Position numbers and translations under genes: made by a program. A model generated the notes under the pieces. That model did not search any database. It was not told where the DNA came from and worked only from the letters and a program-made list of their open reading frames with translations. Positions 11,701-23,614 of a DNA stretch of 64,000 nt are shown piece by piece (the first letter of the stretch is position 1; each line of letters starts with the position of its first letter). The DNA lies in contig CM053331.1 of NCBI GenBank assembly GCA_028583605.1, forward strand, positions 16,662,857 through 16,726,856, written 5' to 3'. The DNA is from Dastarcus helophoroides. Taxonomy: Eukaryota; Arthropoda; Insecta; Coleoptera; Bothrideridae.

Positions 11701-13480
11701 TTTAAGCTTACATTTTGACATAATTTTCAAATATCGAGAAAAGTTGAAATTTCTAATACCAACTAATTTTTCGCCATCTTTACCTCTTTTATTAACATTT
11801 CAACATATATTTGAGCACGTAACAAATTTTCAGAAAAAAATCAAAAGTTTAAAAAAAATATTTTTCCGACCTTTCCGAAAATAATATTTTTATCAAAAAG
11901 TTTACTTTTTCTGAAAAAAGCCGAAATTTCCATGAAAAGCCGTGTTTTGGGGTAGAGGCGAAATTTCCAAAACAAAATGTCGAAGACTGAAAATGTCTAG
12001 AAAAAGCCAAATTTTTAGAAAAATTTGAAAATCTAGAAAAAGGAAATTTTAAGAAAATAAACCTCATAATTCGACATTTTCAAAACAAGAAGAATTTTAA
12101 GAAGATTGGTAAAATTTTGAAAGAAAGGGCGAGTTTTGAAAATAAGCTTCGAGGAAAGGACAAGTAAAAAACAAAATTAAAATGTAAAAGAAAATCGAAT
12201 TTTGTTAAAAATTGTACAATTTTGAAAGAAAAGACAAATTTTATTAAAATAAACTCAAAACTTTGTGGCTTTGAAATCAAATTTTAAGGAAAAAGTTAAG
12301 TTTTCAGAATAAAATGAAAATTAAAAAAATACACGACAAAATGTCAACACTTTGAGAAATATGAAAAGAAAAATTGAAAAATCAAATTTTGAGAAAAAGA
12401 AGTCGAAATTTCGCGAGATAATTAGATCAACGAAAAACCAGAATTACCCATTTTGATTTAAGAAAATCGAAGCTTTAAAATGAACTGAACCAAAACAAAA
12501 CGAATTAAAAGATTTTAAGTTTTCGAAAAAATTCATTTTTGAGGAATATTATTACCTACCTAACTTTGAAAGAAAAGATGAATCTGGGAAATAAATTTTG
12601 AGAAAATTGTCGAACTTGAAGAAAGTCAAAATTGCCTAGAGTGCAAATTTTACATAAAAAATTAATCATAGAAAAAAATAAAGAAAATTGAATTTCTTGG
12701 AAAAAATGGAATTTCAGGAAAAATAATCTTGAATTATGAAAAAGATGAAGAAAAAAAATATATGTTCGAAATTTCAAGAACAAGACTTATTAGAAAAATA
12801 GTAAAATAATTTCGGAACAAAAAACGAATAAAAAACTCAAAATTTGAATTATGCGACAACTGGAAATTTCCCCATTAAAGGTCAAATTTAAAGAAATTAG
12901 TCTAAATAGCAAGAAACAGATAAATTTCGAGAGAAAAGTCAAAATTCTGCAAGAGCGGAAAAATCGAGTTTTCGAAAATAAATCAAATTTACAGAAAGTT
13001 GAAATTAAATAAAGGTCAAAATTTTCAAAAAAGTCGACATTTGAGAAAACTGTGGAAGCTCGAAAAAATTGAATTTTGAAAATAACGTCGAAATTTGGAA
13101 AGAACAAAATTTGCCAATTTACAAAATTGAAAAGACATTTATTAAAAAAAAGTGGAATTTTGGAAATAGAACGAAATTTTAAAAAAAGAAAAGATGAATT
13201 TTGAGAAAAAGTGAAAACAGCCTTTAAATGTTTTATTTTTAATTTTCAAATTATTTTTTTTTTATTTTTACTGCCTTATTAAAAGATCGATTATATTTCT
13301 AATAAATTGCGAGTTTTTGAGGAAATAATCTACTTGCAGTTTTTATTTTTAAATTGAACAAAGTACAAATTTCGAAAAAGGCAGAATTTTCAGATTTTAA
13401 AATTTTGAGCAAATAGTCAAATTTTGAAAATAAGTAAAATTTCCAAAAAAAAAGAACTTAAAGAAAAACAAAAAAGAAGA
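11701..13480. repeat. AT-rich minisatellite-like field (GAAATTTC / GAAAA motifs)
   Basis: About 1.8 kb made of poorly conserved short units of roughly 20-25 bp of the type GAAAAAGTCGAAATTTTGAG. It lacks long runs of a fixed unit but also lacks any other sequence. Several open frames on the minus strand (11849-13107) are Phe/Leu/Ser-rich by-products and not genes. The same type of DNA returns at 26320-27200, 55540-55700, 56640-57130, 62480-63210 and 63800-64000. Confidence 0.7.
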
Positions 13481-14929
13481 AAACATTGGTTTAATCTATG
13501 TTTTTTGTAAATTACTTTGGTATTGTAAAAGGGGTGGGCAGGAGATTTTTTTAAAAGTGGAACTGATAGTATATATTTTCATAATTGCATGTAGATATTG
13601 TCGCTAGTCATATATAAATAATAAATGTGTAAAAACTCCTGTCAGAATTAACTATACATGGAATATTACTTCTATATCGCGTGTTGTATTCGATTTCTTC
13701 CAAAATCAAAATCGGATGTATTATAAGGCACTGTGAAATAAAAGGTGTATGGAGAGTATTAGTGAATGTTACTATAAATTTTGAGGGAGATACGCAGCAG
13801 GATAATTCCTCATAGATTCGAGGCCTCTACTGAATATTTACAAATAATTAACGCTAACTGAGGAGACAGGTAATTGTATGTAATGTTCGAGATATCGAAT
13901 ATTCTAGTACCCAAGAAATATCAATATTAGCGGCAATCGCACCTAAGATTAATCTGTTGATAATTACGATTACATAATAAATTGTTATTTTTTCTGTTAA
14001 ATAAAAGAGTTAAAAATAGTTGGTAAAACCAAAAGTACACACTACTTTTTCGAGCTCAAGACATAAAAATGTACCTTTGTCTCCAAAACTTTTCCCAACA
14101 CCTAACCTAACCTAGGTATGTGGCATAACCTAACGTTATACTACATACGTTCCAAAAATATATATATCTCATATTGAAATTTGAAAATGTTTTTTTTTTC
14201 GGTACTAAGCATCTTGTTTAGTGAACTTACTACAAGGATTTAAACAAAATGTTATTAAAAGTCAAAGCGTAATTTGTGCAGCCTGCATTTCCATGACAAT
14301 TAATTAATTAATTCATGGCTGGGTAAGTTCTCAATAGTTTTGAGTTACCTCACTTTAAATAGTAATTATTATTCCTGAACGATGGCAGCTTAGAAATAAA
14401 CAAATTTGACGTGTCAGATTTGACCTGCTTGTCATAATTTCACCATAATTTGAACAAAAAGCGCAAAACAATTTCTATGAAATGAAAAGGAAAAACTTTT
14501 CGTGAAATTAATTTTTCTGGAAAATGAAAGCGAATTACGTCTTAACCTTTTACACAGTACTTGAGATAAACCTAAGCTACAGTATGTAAAAATAGTGGTA
14601 ATGAGTGGTAATGTGCAATTCATAGTATTTACTTTTGCTAACCACTAGCACCCAACAGTAGATTTGAACCCCAAAATAATTTGCATGTTTGTCTATATAC
14701 GTCGAGTTTTAACCAATTCTAGATTTTATTTATCAACTGATTCAGATATGCTCTTTGTAAGATAACAATTGTTAATGCCATTACACACTATATAGTATTG
14801 GAAGCCTTTGCGCGTTTGAAGATTTTTATATCATTGTTTTACTGAAACATAAAATTACAACCAACCTTATTTAATCCTAATGGTAGCGCATCTTCCTGTA
14901 ATAATTATGAATATCCTTTTTTATTTAAT
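13481..14929. other. Unannotated AT-rich stretch
   Basis: No motif-bearing frame. A short CCTAACCTAACCTA run at about 14101-14114 is noted but too short to call telomeric. The minus frame 14432-14623 has no recognisable content. Confidence 0.4.
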
Positions 14930-15480
14930 TTACGGTCTGTTTTGGTAATTTTTCCGGATTTGTTGCCTCCAGAGGTCCCATAAGCCATTAGTTTGCCACC
15001 ACCAAGTTAACATTTGACACAGTATCCACTTCCGAGTTCCTTTTGTTGTTTGACTGGCGCCTAAATACCCTTCAGTTAGATCCAAATATCTGAAATTTTT
15101 ATTCCATCCATCCAAAGAACTGTATCCCGCTGATCAGTTGTCCATTTCTTTTAGTCATTCTGATTTATTTTTAGCTGTTAATTTGTGTTTTCTTTAGCAG
15201 CTTAATCCAACAGATAATGAGCGCTTCTCAACAGTTGTAGTCAAGACTGGATTTCCATAAGTCTCATTTAAAGTAGCAGTAATTTGGGGGTAGTTAAACG
15301 TCGATTTTGTTTAGAAAACAATGTAACAATCTCATCTTCTTGTTTTGAAGTAACTTTGGATCATCCTGACCTTTCCATGTCCTTATTTGTTCCCGTCTCT
15401 TGATTAAGGACAAGAGTGTAGTGTACAGTTTAGCAGGAAATATCGAAATTGTTTGGCCGTTGTGCTCTCTAAATCCTTAA
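14930..15480 (-). pseudogene. Tc1-like transposase N-terminal half, decayed
   Basis: Read on the minus strand, about 15330-15400 gives GTNKDMERSG followed by SKVTSKQEDEI, the linker between the two HTH units typical of Tc1-like transposases (R.GRP..T...D..I). It is followed by NRRLTTPKL. Near 15080-15130, WTTDQ.DTVLW and, in a shifted frame, KFQIFGSN match the first catalytic block (usually VLWTDESKFQIFGS). Stops and frameshifts are frequent and the second half with the DD34E region is missing. The adjacent open frame 14930-15115 is a shifted reading of the same relic. Confidence 0.65.
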
Positions 15481-18060
15481 TAATGTAGAGTACAGATAGC
15501 ACTTTAATTTTCAAGGTTATGTATCTTTACTTTGCAATTTTTTAAATCGAAACAACTCAACAAACTAATATTACAGATCTTCGATAATATTGTAGTTCAT
15601 AAAGTTGGGAGATCAAAAGTACCACGTAATATTGCATGAGTACATCTACCAAGACGCTATCCAATTTAAAACTGATAGTTAAACCTATCTGTTGGGCGTA
15701 AACAACCTATATTTGGATTTGAAAAAGAAATTTGAAAATGTGTCTTCAGCGGTCAATAAACAATACAAAGAATTTTCACAAATGAGCCTGAAAAATTTCT
15801 AGTAAGAATCGTGGTGACCAATAAATATGTATTACAAGCGAATACTTTCTTCATTATTTTGTTAGAATTTTTTAGATTCTCCAAAAATTGGTTTGCTGCC
15901 AAACTTTTGGACTTTCACATTAATTTGGTTTGATTTCGTTGAACTTCTTCGCAGTTATTTTCCCCTTCAGTTTAATTGAATATAATTGTTGGAGAATTTG
16001 TAATGTTAAAATTATCCGACGACGTTGTTGTTTACTTTGTTTGGATAAAAAAACGGCCAAGATCTTGAACTACTACAGATATTTCAAACAAGATTATACA
16101 GATCAGGAAAGTTGAACACGGTCCATAAGGAGAATATAATAAGAGATTTAACCTTGCGAGCGTATCGATGAGATATAAAGGAGGGCCTAGTATTCTCCTA
16201 TACTGGCCGAACCAACTTAATCGAGAGCGGAAAAATATTGATAAGAGGTACGCTGCGACGACATTCAGTGCCGAAATTTCAGTACTATTACTAAGGCCAT
16301 CGCTCTTGGATGTGTTGTTAGTGGGACTAGCACACAACAATTTTATTACAATTTACATTATCTAAATGTTCTTTTAGTCCGTTGATTTAATTCCCGGCTT
16401 GCGCCCTCTGAGGCGAAATAATAACTGGTATTCATTAGTAAACAAATAAATAAATAAACGGGCTTGCTCCGGCAAAGTGTTGTAGTACGTTCAGAGGATC
16501 TGCAGACGAAGCGAGAGATTTAGGAAGGGATTTTCTTTAGCGTTCTACATGGACAGTATAGCATATTTCTTTATTTTTATACATACTGTGAATAAAATAA
16601 CTAGAATTTTTATTTGTTTTCATTTTGCAATAAATAGCTACCAAATAAATGTATATTTCATTCAAAAATGGTGATTAAGGCTAATTTTGTCGGCTTTCAA
16701 TTCGATTTTAATACACCTGTCAAATGAACAAATATTTTAATAATTATTGATACATTGAATACATCGTATAAAAAATAGCTTATGACCAAATATGATAGTA
16801 AGTCTAAAAATAAAAATGTTTGTCTGTTACACATAACATGGACGCGGTATAGAACATTTGTAGGCTTTTAGAACAAATTTTAGCGACAAATCGATTGTCG
16901 CGTCTCCCAAGAATAAAGGTTTGTATATATTGCCAGCAATTATACAAAACAAAATTTTTCATAACTCATCCGAACCAGGCCGAATTTCACAACATTATAA
17001 CATACCTACATTAAAGATGTCTTAGTTTCTGAAACAAAATCTATTAGGTAAACATTGTAATAACACCCACTTCGATCTAATAATAATGTGTTGTGAAAGA
17101 AGAGTCATGCAAAAACACGATATCAATCCCCTAATGAGGTTACAGAACTTTGTTGTCAGTTGCCAACTTTTCGCCAATCGATAGTGTATTCTAAAGTCAT
17201 GCCGAAAGTTTATTCAGATTGCAGTCTCTATTCTGCCCCAGATTTAAAAACTTTTATCCTAAAATTTCCAAAGCTTAAACTAGAATCGCTTTTCTTCAAC
17301 CTTCTTCTCGAATAAAAAGCTTATCGTAGCCAGATTGAGCAAGACACACCCGAACCTCATACATTTATTATTAAATTTACATATTTCTTGTAAACATGTC
17401 GAGTTCAACAGGTGTAACCTTAAGTTAAAACATTGAAAATACCTCAATTTATTGCGGAATGCGCCTTTCAATTTTTTTATAACGATTTTTTAAAGTTTAA
17501 ATTTAAACATGATTAGCATTGTGGTTTTCACTTTTTGAGAAAGACTTCAAGTTTATAATTCCACATCACAAGCGACAATCTTAGTTTGCTTTATTTTCGT
17601 TTAATACGTCAGACAGGAATTTTCGCGATAACATTTAATAATCTATTATAGCTTGGGTAATTTTGTACTAAATCAAATTCAATATTGGGCTCTCATAAAG
17701 AATGAAATCATTTAATGCTTATTTAAAATACAGTTGATATGTGTGATCCAATGTGAGCGCGCTACATGTCGCAATTCTTGACCGATTTTTTGAGACTCTG
17801 GGTTAAATTGCAACTTATCAAAACAACACCCTGTTAATTTTGGAAATAGTTGGCAAAATATTTAGATTTTTATTAAAAATAATGTAGCTAATTAGAGGAA
17901 AGCAAACTTGGGGATCAAGAATCCTTCTAATTTTATACATTTTGTACATTAGATAAGTGTAAAAGATTCGCATTCGTTTAAAAAAGTCATTTAACGAAAA
18001 TTTTTTTTTTTATTTTGATGAAACTGTCTTTACATTTATGAAAGTAATTTATAAATACTA
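15481..18060. other. Unannotated; possible LTR-like segment at 16020-16345
   Basis: On the minus strand a GC-richer segment starting near TGTGCTAGTCCCACTAACAA (about 16335) and running to about 16020 has the look of an insect retroelement LTR, but there is no second copy or primer-binding site to confirm it. Overlapping frames at 15930-16365 on both strands have no domain. The remainder is AT-rich without visible structure. Confidence 0.3.
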
Positions 18061-18350
18061 TTCATGACTATTAAACTTTATTAACGATTAAAAAGCAACA
18101 GATATTAAAAATTCCACAATGTTTCGATAAATATTTGCTAATACCGGACCAGTGAACCACGAATATTCGTAGGAATCTGGGATCCATGGAGCCTGTTACC
18201 ATAACAACGGCTAAACAAATTGCTGGTATAACCGCCGATAATGCAGTAATGTGATACCTGGTCCGGTGTTGGCAAATATTTATCGAATCATTGTGGAATT
18301 CTAAATATCTGTTGCTTTTTGATCGTTAATAAAGTTTAATAGTTATGAAT
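18061..18350. mobile_element. MITE with about 92-bp terminal inverted repeats
   Basis: The arm 18061-18152 (CATGACTATTAAACTTTATT ... ATACCGGACCAG) is inverted at 18258-18350 (CTGGTCCGGTGTTGGC ... AAGTTTAATAGTTATGAA). The centre holds AACAACGGCTAAACAAATT. A second, left-truncated copy at about 63590-63775 keeps centre and right arm. No coding content; superfamily unknown. Confidence 0.75.
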
Positions 18351-18599
18351 AATAAAGAATTCCACGACGTAAGGGTTGAAAATGTCAATTATAAATATTA
18401 TGACCGAATCAGGGTTAATGTATGATACACGTGTCAAAAGAGATAGGACTATACATTTTGAGTGTCATTAATTGTTTATGAACTGTTGTGGCCCAAGAAC
18501 AATAAACCCTGCTAATGTTCCATGATGTGAGGTGGCTAAGGCAAAAGTATGATAATGTAAAGTTTTTAGAAAGCCAAGCAAAATAGTTTTCAATTGGGC

Positions 18600-18778
18600 T
18601 ACAAATAAACAAGTTACAGCTGATTTTAAAAAATGACGTTTTTCGCTTTTTTGTCAATAAAATCTAAAGAAGCTGGTATTTAATTGTTTTCTCAGCGGCA
18701 TTTTGATCAAAATAAACTTTTGCGATACTTTGCCCAACTACCTGACTATATTTTCATTTATAACGAAGGTACCCCCTG
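18600..18778 (+). repeat. Solo arm of the 46920-48157 long-TIR family
   Basis: AAATAAACAAGTTACAGCTG followed by a GACGTTTTTCGCTTTTTTGT-like stretch and TTAATTGTTTTCTCAGCGGC matches 48013-48118 and, inverted, 46920-47012. The end reads ACCCCCTGTA (18771-18780), the TA/CAGGG-type terminus seen in the foldback elements. Confidence 0.6.
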
Positions 18779-18958
18779 TATGGGTAACAGAAAAATTACA
18801 CAGGTCTGCAAGCAAATAACTGCACAGGATTTCTATACTGTTTCTTACTCACTAAAACTGGGAAAACACTTAAAAACTTTCATCACGTCAGGTTTTCTAG
18901 CAAAACTCATATGTGTAGTTTCATTTAGTGAAGCTTTGACTTAATAGGAAATCAGGTG

Positions 18959-19210
18959 CAGTCGACTTCCGCTAAAGTTGCGCCCGTTAAAGTTGTCAGA
19001 ATAAGATCGTTGAAGTTGCGCGGATATTCCCCCTCTCTAATTTTCGAACAACAAATTGGACTTTAGAGTTTTAGCGCCACTTTTGGATAACCCAACCACG
19101 CAAGGAGCAATAAAACATATATATTTTTCGACAATGGTAGGGATAACGGGGAGTAGCAATTTTAACAGACGATCCAGTACGGTGAGCGCAACTTTAGCGG
19201 GAGTTTACTC
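18959..19210. mobile_element. pogo/Tigger-type MITE
   Basis: Left end CAGTCGACTTCCGCTAAAGT plus TGCGC, right end GCGCAACTTTAGCGGGAGTT then TACTC; the two are inverted copies over some 25 bp. CAGTCGACTCnCG-like ends are characteristic of pogo/Tigger elements. TA follows the right end; the left TA is mutated to TG. Internal sequence of 252 bp total carries no transposase. Confidence 0.6.
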
Positions 19211-19344
19211 TAGCCTATTCTGGATATCAAAAAATCCATGCAAAATTGGTTTTACTTTTAGTTATTATGTGTGAGAACAAATACAAAGAAAAATAAGCCG
19301 CTGAAGGGTATAGAGGAACGGTGATTGGGTAAGGGTAGTAAGGG

Positions 19345-20226
19345 AAGGGGGGAGCATAACCGGATACTTAACTTTAATTCCCTGAAAAATATATTAAAAA
19401 ACTGTTTATTGAGAAAATAAATATTGGTACATATTCTTACAACTGTGTACCAAATTTCAATTGAAAAATAAATCTTTACTTTAATGAAACATAACAAAAA
19501 AATATATTCTGAAATTTGGGAAAATCCGGTTTTGCCCCTATTCCTGGGGCACAACTGGAGTGCTACTGTTTGAGATGACTGCATTTGTCACAAAGAACTT
19601 CATTCAGATTTTCTTTACACAAATGGGTGCTCTCCTCTGGTGTCCTTTTTCCGAAAAATTCCACTGCACTTTTGGCTCTTAAAGCCTATTTATTCTTCTC
19701 TACTGCTTTTATTGCTTCACTCCTACTTTCCGTATCCCATATTTGCCTAATGAATTTTCTCTGACATGTGGATGATATTTTGAAATGTTAAAGAAAATAC
19801 CATAAAATAACCTAAAAGTATGACCAACCACAGCCAGATAGCATGCGGTTTTACCCTATCCAGTTGTATCCCAAGCTTAGTATTTGGGTATGTGCAATGG
19901 TAAAATGTAACGTAATATTGTTAGAGTATTAGAAAGCATACACAGTGAAACTTATAAGATAGTCTATCCATTGCAAATTAGAAATTACATTTATAGGCAA
20001 CATCATTTGCTGGACCTCTAAATATGACCGTAAATTCAAATAGGTATCTTTAAATCAGAATTAAGCAAAAATTAAACAAAACATTGTTTTCTGACGGTAC
20101 ATCTTCGTTTCATATACGGATTTATACCTAAAAGATTTATTTTATCCATTAAGCGGCAGATGTCAGTGATAGTTTTTAAATACCATCGAAATCCGGTTTT
20201 ACCCCGCTATCCGGTCCCCCCCCCCC
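19345..20226. repeat. Element with CCGGTTTTRCCCC repeats at its borders
   Basis: The left border has GGGGGGAGCATAACCGGATA. The right border reads ATCCGGTTTTACCCCGCTAT followed by CCGGT and a run of 13 C (about 20214-20226). Two inner copies, ATCCGGTTTTGCCCC (about 19525) and GCGGTTTTACCC (about 19845), repeat the theme. Taken with the pogo-like relic inside, this may be a decayed DNA transposon, but no target duplication could be fixed. Confidence 0.35.
19590..19770 (-). pseudogene. Possible Psq-type HTH relic of a pogo transposase
   Basis: On the minus strand near 19735 one frame gives WDTESRSEAIKAVEKNK followed by a stop. This resembles the start of the Pipsqueak HTH of pogo/jerky proteins (W.ES...AI.AV....MG...A). 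The following residues do not continue the domain, so there is a deletion or the match is chance. Confidence 0.35.
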
Positions 20227-20419
20227 TTCATCTATTGCCGGTATAAAAAAATTCAGATTTACTATTTTAATAACTCAGCGATGATTTTAGGCCAACAGGC
20301 AGGTTATACAAAGTATAACTATCTCTTTTGGTGGTGGCTCAGTTTAACCAGAGAAGTCCATTAGATAAACATTGACTGGCCACTTCAAAACGCCTCCACC
20401 TTTGTAGAAACTAACGCTC

Positions 20420-20738
20420 TTAATTCGACATTGGTTTCTTCTGAAGAACATATGTTATTACCTCTTCTCCATATTAAATTGGAGCTTATGATTCAGTTTT
20501 TTAATGACTACCAAGTGTGTTCCAAATTGCCCAAATTGTCTGAAAGAGGGGATTTTACTAACCCCAAGATACGAAAATTGGTATTAGATCCCTTCATTTT
20601 AAAAACAAAGGAGAAAAAGAAGCTTATGATACGTAATGTATCATTTTTTGGATAATACAAAGGACCCCCAGCGCACAACACATACTGGCTGCGTACAAAG
20701 TTCAAGGATGCAAGATGAGCTTATAAGTTCATTTCTTA
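20420..20738 (+). pseudogene. Repetitive uncharacterised coding family, 5' fragment
   Basis: The frame from about 20431 includes HMLLPLLHIKLELMIQFFND and NPKIRKLVLDPF. These resemble a block (LLPPLHIKLGLMKQF and GPQIRKLMKDP) that I recall from an uncharacterised protein family repeated many times in insect genomes. A stop follows after FFG at 20653; a shifted frame then gives GCKMSL.VHFL up to 20738, where the Harbinger element begins. The continuation is found beyond it at 23827. Function unknown; a fragment of a mobile or domesticated repeat rather than a host gene. Confidence 0.6.
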
Positions 20739-21015
20739 ATTGGCTTCTAAACGGGCAATATTTTTACTGCAATATCTAGCTGCAATATTGGCAACTATAG
20801 CCCAGCCTTCATGACAACGTTTTAATGCCGTGTATGGCTCGGCAATATATATATTTCGGCAGTATTGTCTGCAACAGTATGGTCCATAAATAAAATTAAT
20901 TTGTTTCCTATACGGGCTACACAATCGAGCAAGAATAGCTATCTAAACTCATTTGTGTTGCAGCAGCTTATATTGTTTTAAAAGGAAAGTTACAGAAAAA
21001 AAAAGAGAAAATTGT

Positions 21016-23063
21016 GGATCCGACCTTACTTGAATAGGCGTGACGCTTTAGGTAACATAAGTCTAGAAATAAATCTTGATAATAACTTATTCAAAAACTT
21101 TTCAAGAATGTCAGAGGGACTTTGAATTTCTTTTAAACACAATTGGGCCAAAAATAAAAAGAAATGATACAAATCTGAGAAACGCAAGGTATTGCGTTTG
21201 TGGTAACAGGTATGTTACCACAAGACTGACGATAAGTCTACGTTTTTTAGCGACTGAAGATTCATATAAAAGTTTGATGTATTTGTTCAGGGTGTCAGAT
21301 GCTTCGATTTCTGTTATTGTTCCAGAAAGTTGTGCAGCTTTAATGGAAGGATTAAAAGAATACATCAAGGTAAGTCAACATTGCTTTATTAAGTAGTGAT
21401 AATAGTGGAGTGGCAGTAATAATAATATAGTAAGTGGCAGATAAGAATTTGTGCTCTATAAAGAATTATTCATCACTTTGTTGGACAGTAACCCACACAA
21501 GTTTCTCATAAGCATAATTTGAAGTAAACTCAGTTTGATGTGGAGAGGCACTGAAGATTAATAGTGTGCTGCAAAGTATCTTGACTTGACTGGGTTTGAT
21601 TTGCAGTGGCACAATTTTCTCATAAGCAGAATTGGTAGTACACTCAGTTTGATGTGAAGAGGTATAGTGTTGATACTGAGGGTTAATATATTGCTGCAAA
21701 GTATTTTGTCTTGACTGGGTTTGGTTTGCAGTGGCACAGGTTTGAACATAAATGTTCTACGAAATATTTTCCAGTTTTGAATTTGAATAGGATATGTCTG
21801 AGTAGTGGCTTTGTAAAGAGGTAGCTCCATTTCTACCATCGTTATCAGGACTCTGTAGGGGTGTGCACATAGACGAATCTCGATTTCTTTGCATTATTTT
21901 TAATTCTGCCTGAGCACGGGTATTAGCATCATATTTGCTTAACTTGTTTGCTATATGCTCTCCAAAACAAGCATATTCATTTCTCCTTTTTTCACCAACA
22001 CCAAGTATAATGTTTTTAGCACTTTCTAAAATTAGATCTGCAGTCTTAGACCTCTTAGAGACACGTGATTTTGGAGCAGGATGTAGGGATTGTAAAGAGT
22101 CAGTTGTTTCTGAATCCACGTCTTCTTCTTGGTTAGCACTGATGTCAGTGTCTAGGATTTTAGTCACCTGAAAATGCGAGAAATGGTTATTCTAAAGAAA
22201 TAAATTATTTTTTTAGGTTTATTTAAAACGGGGTTTATTTAAAACTTTTTTTTCAGCTGCCTTCGGGAGTGACAGAGTAAAAATAAGTCGCAAAGGATTT
22301 CGAGAATCGTTGAAATTTTCCTCACTGTTTGGGTGCCATAGACGGCAAACACGTTGCAATTACTTGTCCGCCAAACAGTGGCATTCAACATTTTAATTAT
22401 AAACAGTTTTTTAGCATAGTGCTATTTGCTGTGACAGACGCACGTTATAATTTTTTGTATGTACATGATGGAGTTCAAGGAAGAATATCCGATGGGGGAG
22501 TTTTTAGACATACAGCATTTGGGAAGGCTCTCCTGAGTCAAAATCTTAACATACCGCATCCAGAACCTCTCCCTGGTCGAGAAATGTTAACATAATATGT
22601 TTTCCTGGCGGATGATGCATTTCCTTTAACTGAAAATATTTCTAAGCCCTATACCATAGATTTGAACATAGGATATCCTAAGCGTGTATGTAACTACAGG
22701 ATATCCAGGGCACGCCGAATTGTGGAAAACTCTTTTGGTATCTTGGCTTCAGTTATCCGCATATTGCACAAACCTATTGATATTGATTTAAAACATGTAC
22801 AAAATATAGTTGTAGCTTGTGCATGTTTACATAATTTTTTACGACGAAATACAACAGCTCAAGCTCTGTATTTACAACCTGGGTCCTTTGATAGTGAAGA
22901 TATTGACATTGGAACAGTAATACCAGGGTCATAGACACTGGATGAACAACGTTTAGTAGATTTAAGAATGCTGGGAAAAAACGCAACCACAAGAGCAAAA
23001 GTAATGAGGGACGAGTATATGAATTATTTTATGACAGCGGGGCCGAGTGGCATTGTAAGATAA
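21016..23063 (+). pseudogene. Harbinger DDE transposase pseudogene, two exons
   Basis: Exon 1 (to 21369) has KNFSRM, DFEFLLNTIGPKI, TISLRFLATEDSYKSLMYLF and VIVPESCAALMEGLKEYIK, the N-terminal region of Harbinger transposases, ending AAG|GTAAGT at 21370. Exon 2 starts after TTTTTTTTCAG at 22257. It holds GAIDGKHVAI (first catalytic Asp), LADDAFPLTENI (second), and RARRIVENSFGILAS (catalytic Glu), and ends in a TAA at 23061-23063. Damage: a frameshift near 21105, a stop plus frameshift just after the acceptor (22257-22330), a TAA at 22593 where related proteins continue, and a TAG at 22932. Family role: cuts and pastes the element with help from the MADF partner. All catalytic residues remain readable. 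Confidence 0.87.
21500..21745. repeat. Two tandem units of about 120 bp in the MADF 3' region
   Basis: TTTCTCATAAGCA, ACTCAGTTTGATGTG, TGCTGCAAAGTAT and TTGACTGGGTTTG each occur twice in the same order (first set from about 21503, second from about 21611). On the minus strand they encode two copies of a segment with HQTE, YEK and Pro/Gln-rich residues. Confidence 0.75.
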
Positions 23064-23614
23064 ATATTTAAAACAAAGAAGTTGAAATCATCAATCTGTA
23101 GCATACTGTGCTAAAGTTATCCACTGGGCAAATAATATCCTTTTACATACTTTTTCCGTAGTACACTTCGTTAATATGCTGTTTACGTTTTCAATAATTT
23201 ACCTTACAAAAAGTCCATTTTAAAACAAAACTTTAGAGTCCATTGAGTCCATTGAGTATTTTTTGCTCAGTCGTTATATACATTATTAATCTCAATACAA
23301 TAAGATACTTACCTTACTTCTTGCATTTTCACTGTCCAATCCTAGATTCGGGGTATCTTGAGTAAGAATAAATGATATCGCATCAAAAGCAAACCATTTA
23401 ACTGATTGCCGCCAGCACCACCTCTTTTAATTCTCTTCTTTTCCTCATTTAAGTTCTCAAGTTTCTGAATTTTTTGTAACCGTCGTCACTTGATATACCA
23501 ATTTTTTCGCATTTCTATCTTTAATGTTCCGGTTTCCACATTCCATAACTCAGGATGTAAATGTACTTCATTAATAAAGTCAATAATTCTTTCTTTAGAC
23601 CAAGCACTAATCAT
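21757..23614 (-). pseudogene. Harbinger MADF/BESS partner protein, two exons, damaged
   Basis: Exon A starts ATG at 23614 with MISAWSKERIIDFINEVHLH then PELWNVE, the opening of a MADF (Myb/SANT-like) DNA-binding domain. After frameshifts it continues AFDAISFILTQDTPNLGLDS and ENARSK, then a GTAAGT donor at 23312-23307. Exon B begins after ATTTTCAG at 22167 (VTKILDTDISANQEEDVDSE) and includes a BESS-like helix, FGEHIANKLSKYDANTRAQA, ending at a stop at 21757. Beyond that a shifted frame continues through two tandem coding repeats (21500-21745). In the superfamily this protein helps bring the transposase to the TIRs and nucleus. Its intron holds the transposase exon 2, and its exon B lies in the transposase intron. 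Confidence 0.8.

Noticed and set aside
11849..13107. Four minus-strand open frames of 66-105 codons
   Set aside because: They lie in the AT-rich short-unit field; Phe/Leu/Ser-rich composition and no motif. By-products of base composition.
14101..14114. CCTAACCTAACCTA run, like the insect TTAGG telomere repeat
   Set aside because: Fewer than three units; common by chance in AT-rich DNA.
16032..16340. Minus frame of 102 codons with hydrophobic stretches
   Set aside because: Antisense frame also open; region looks LTR-like rather than coding.
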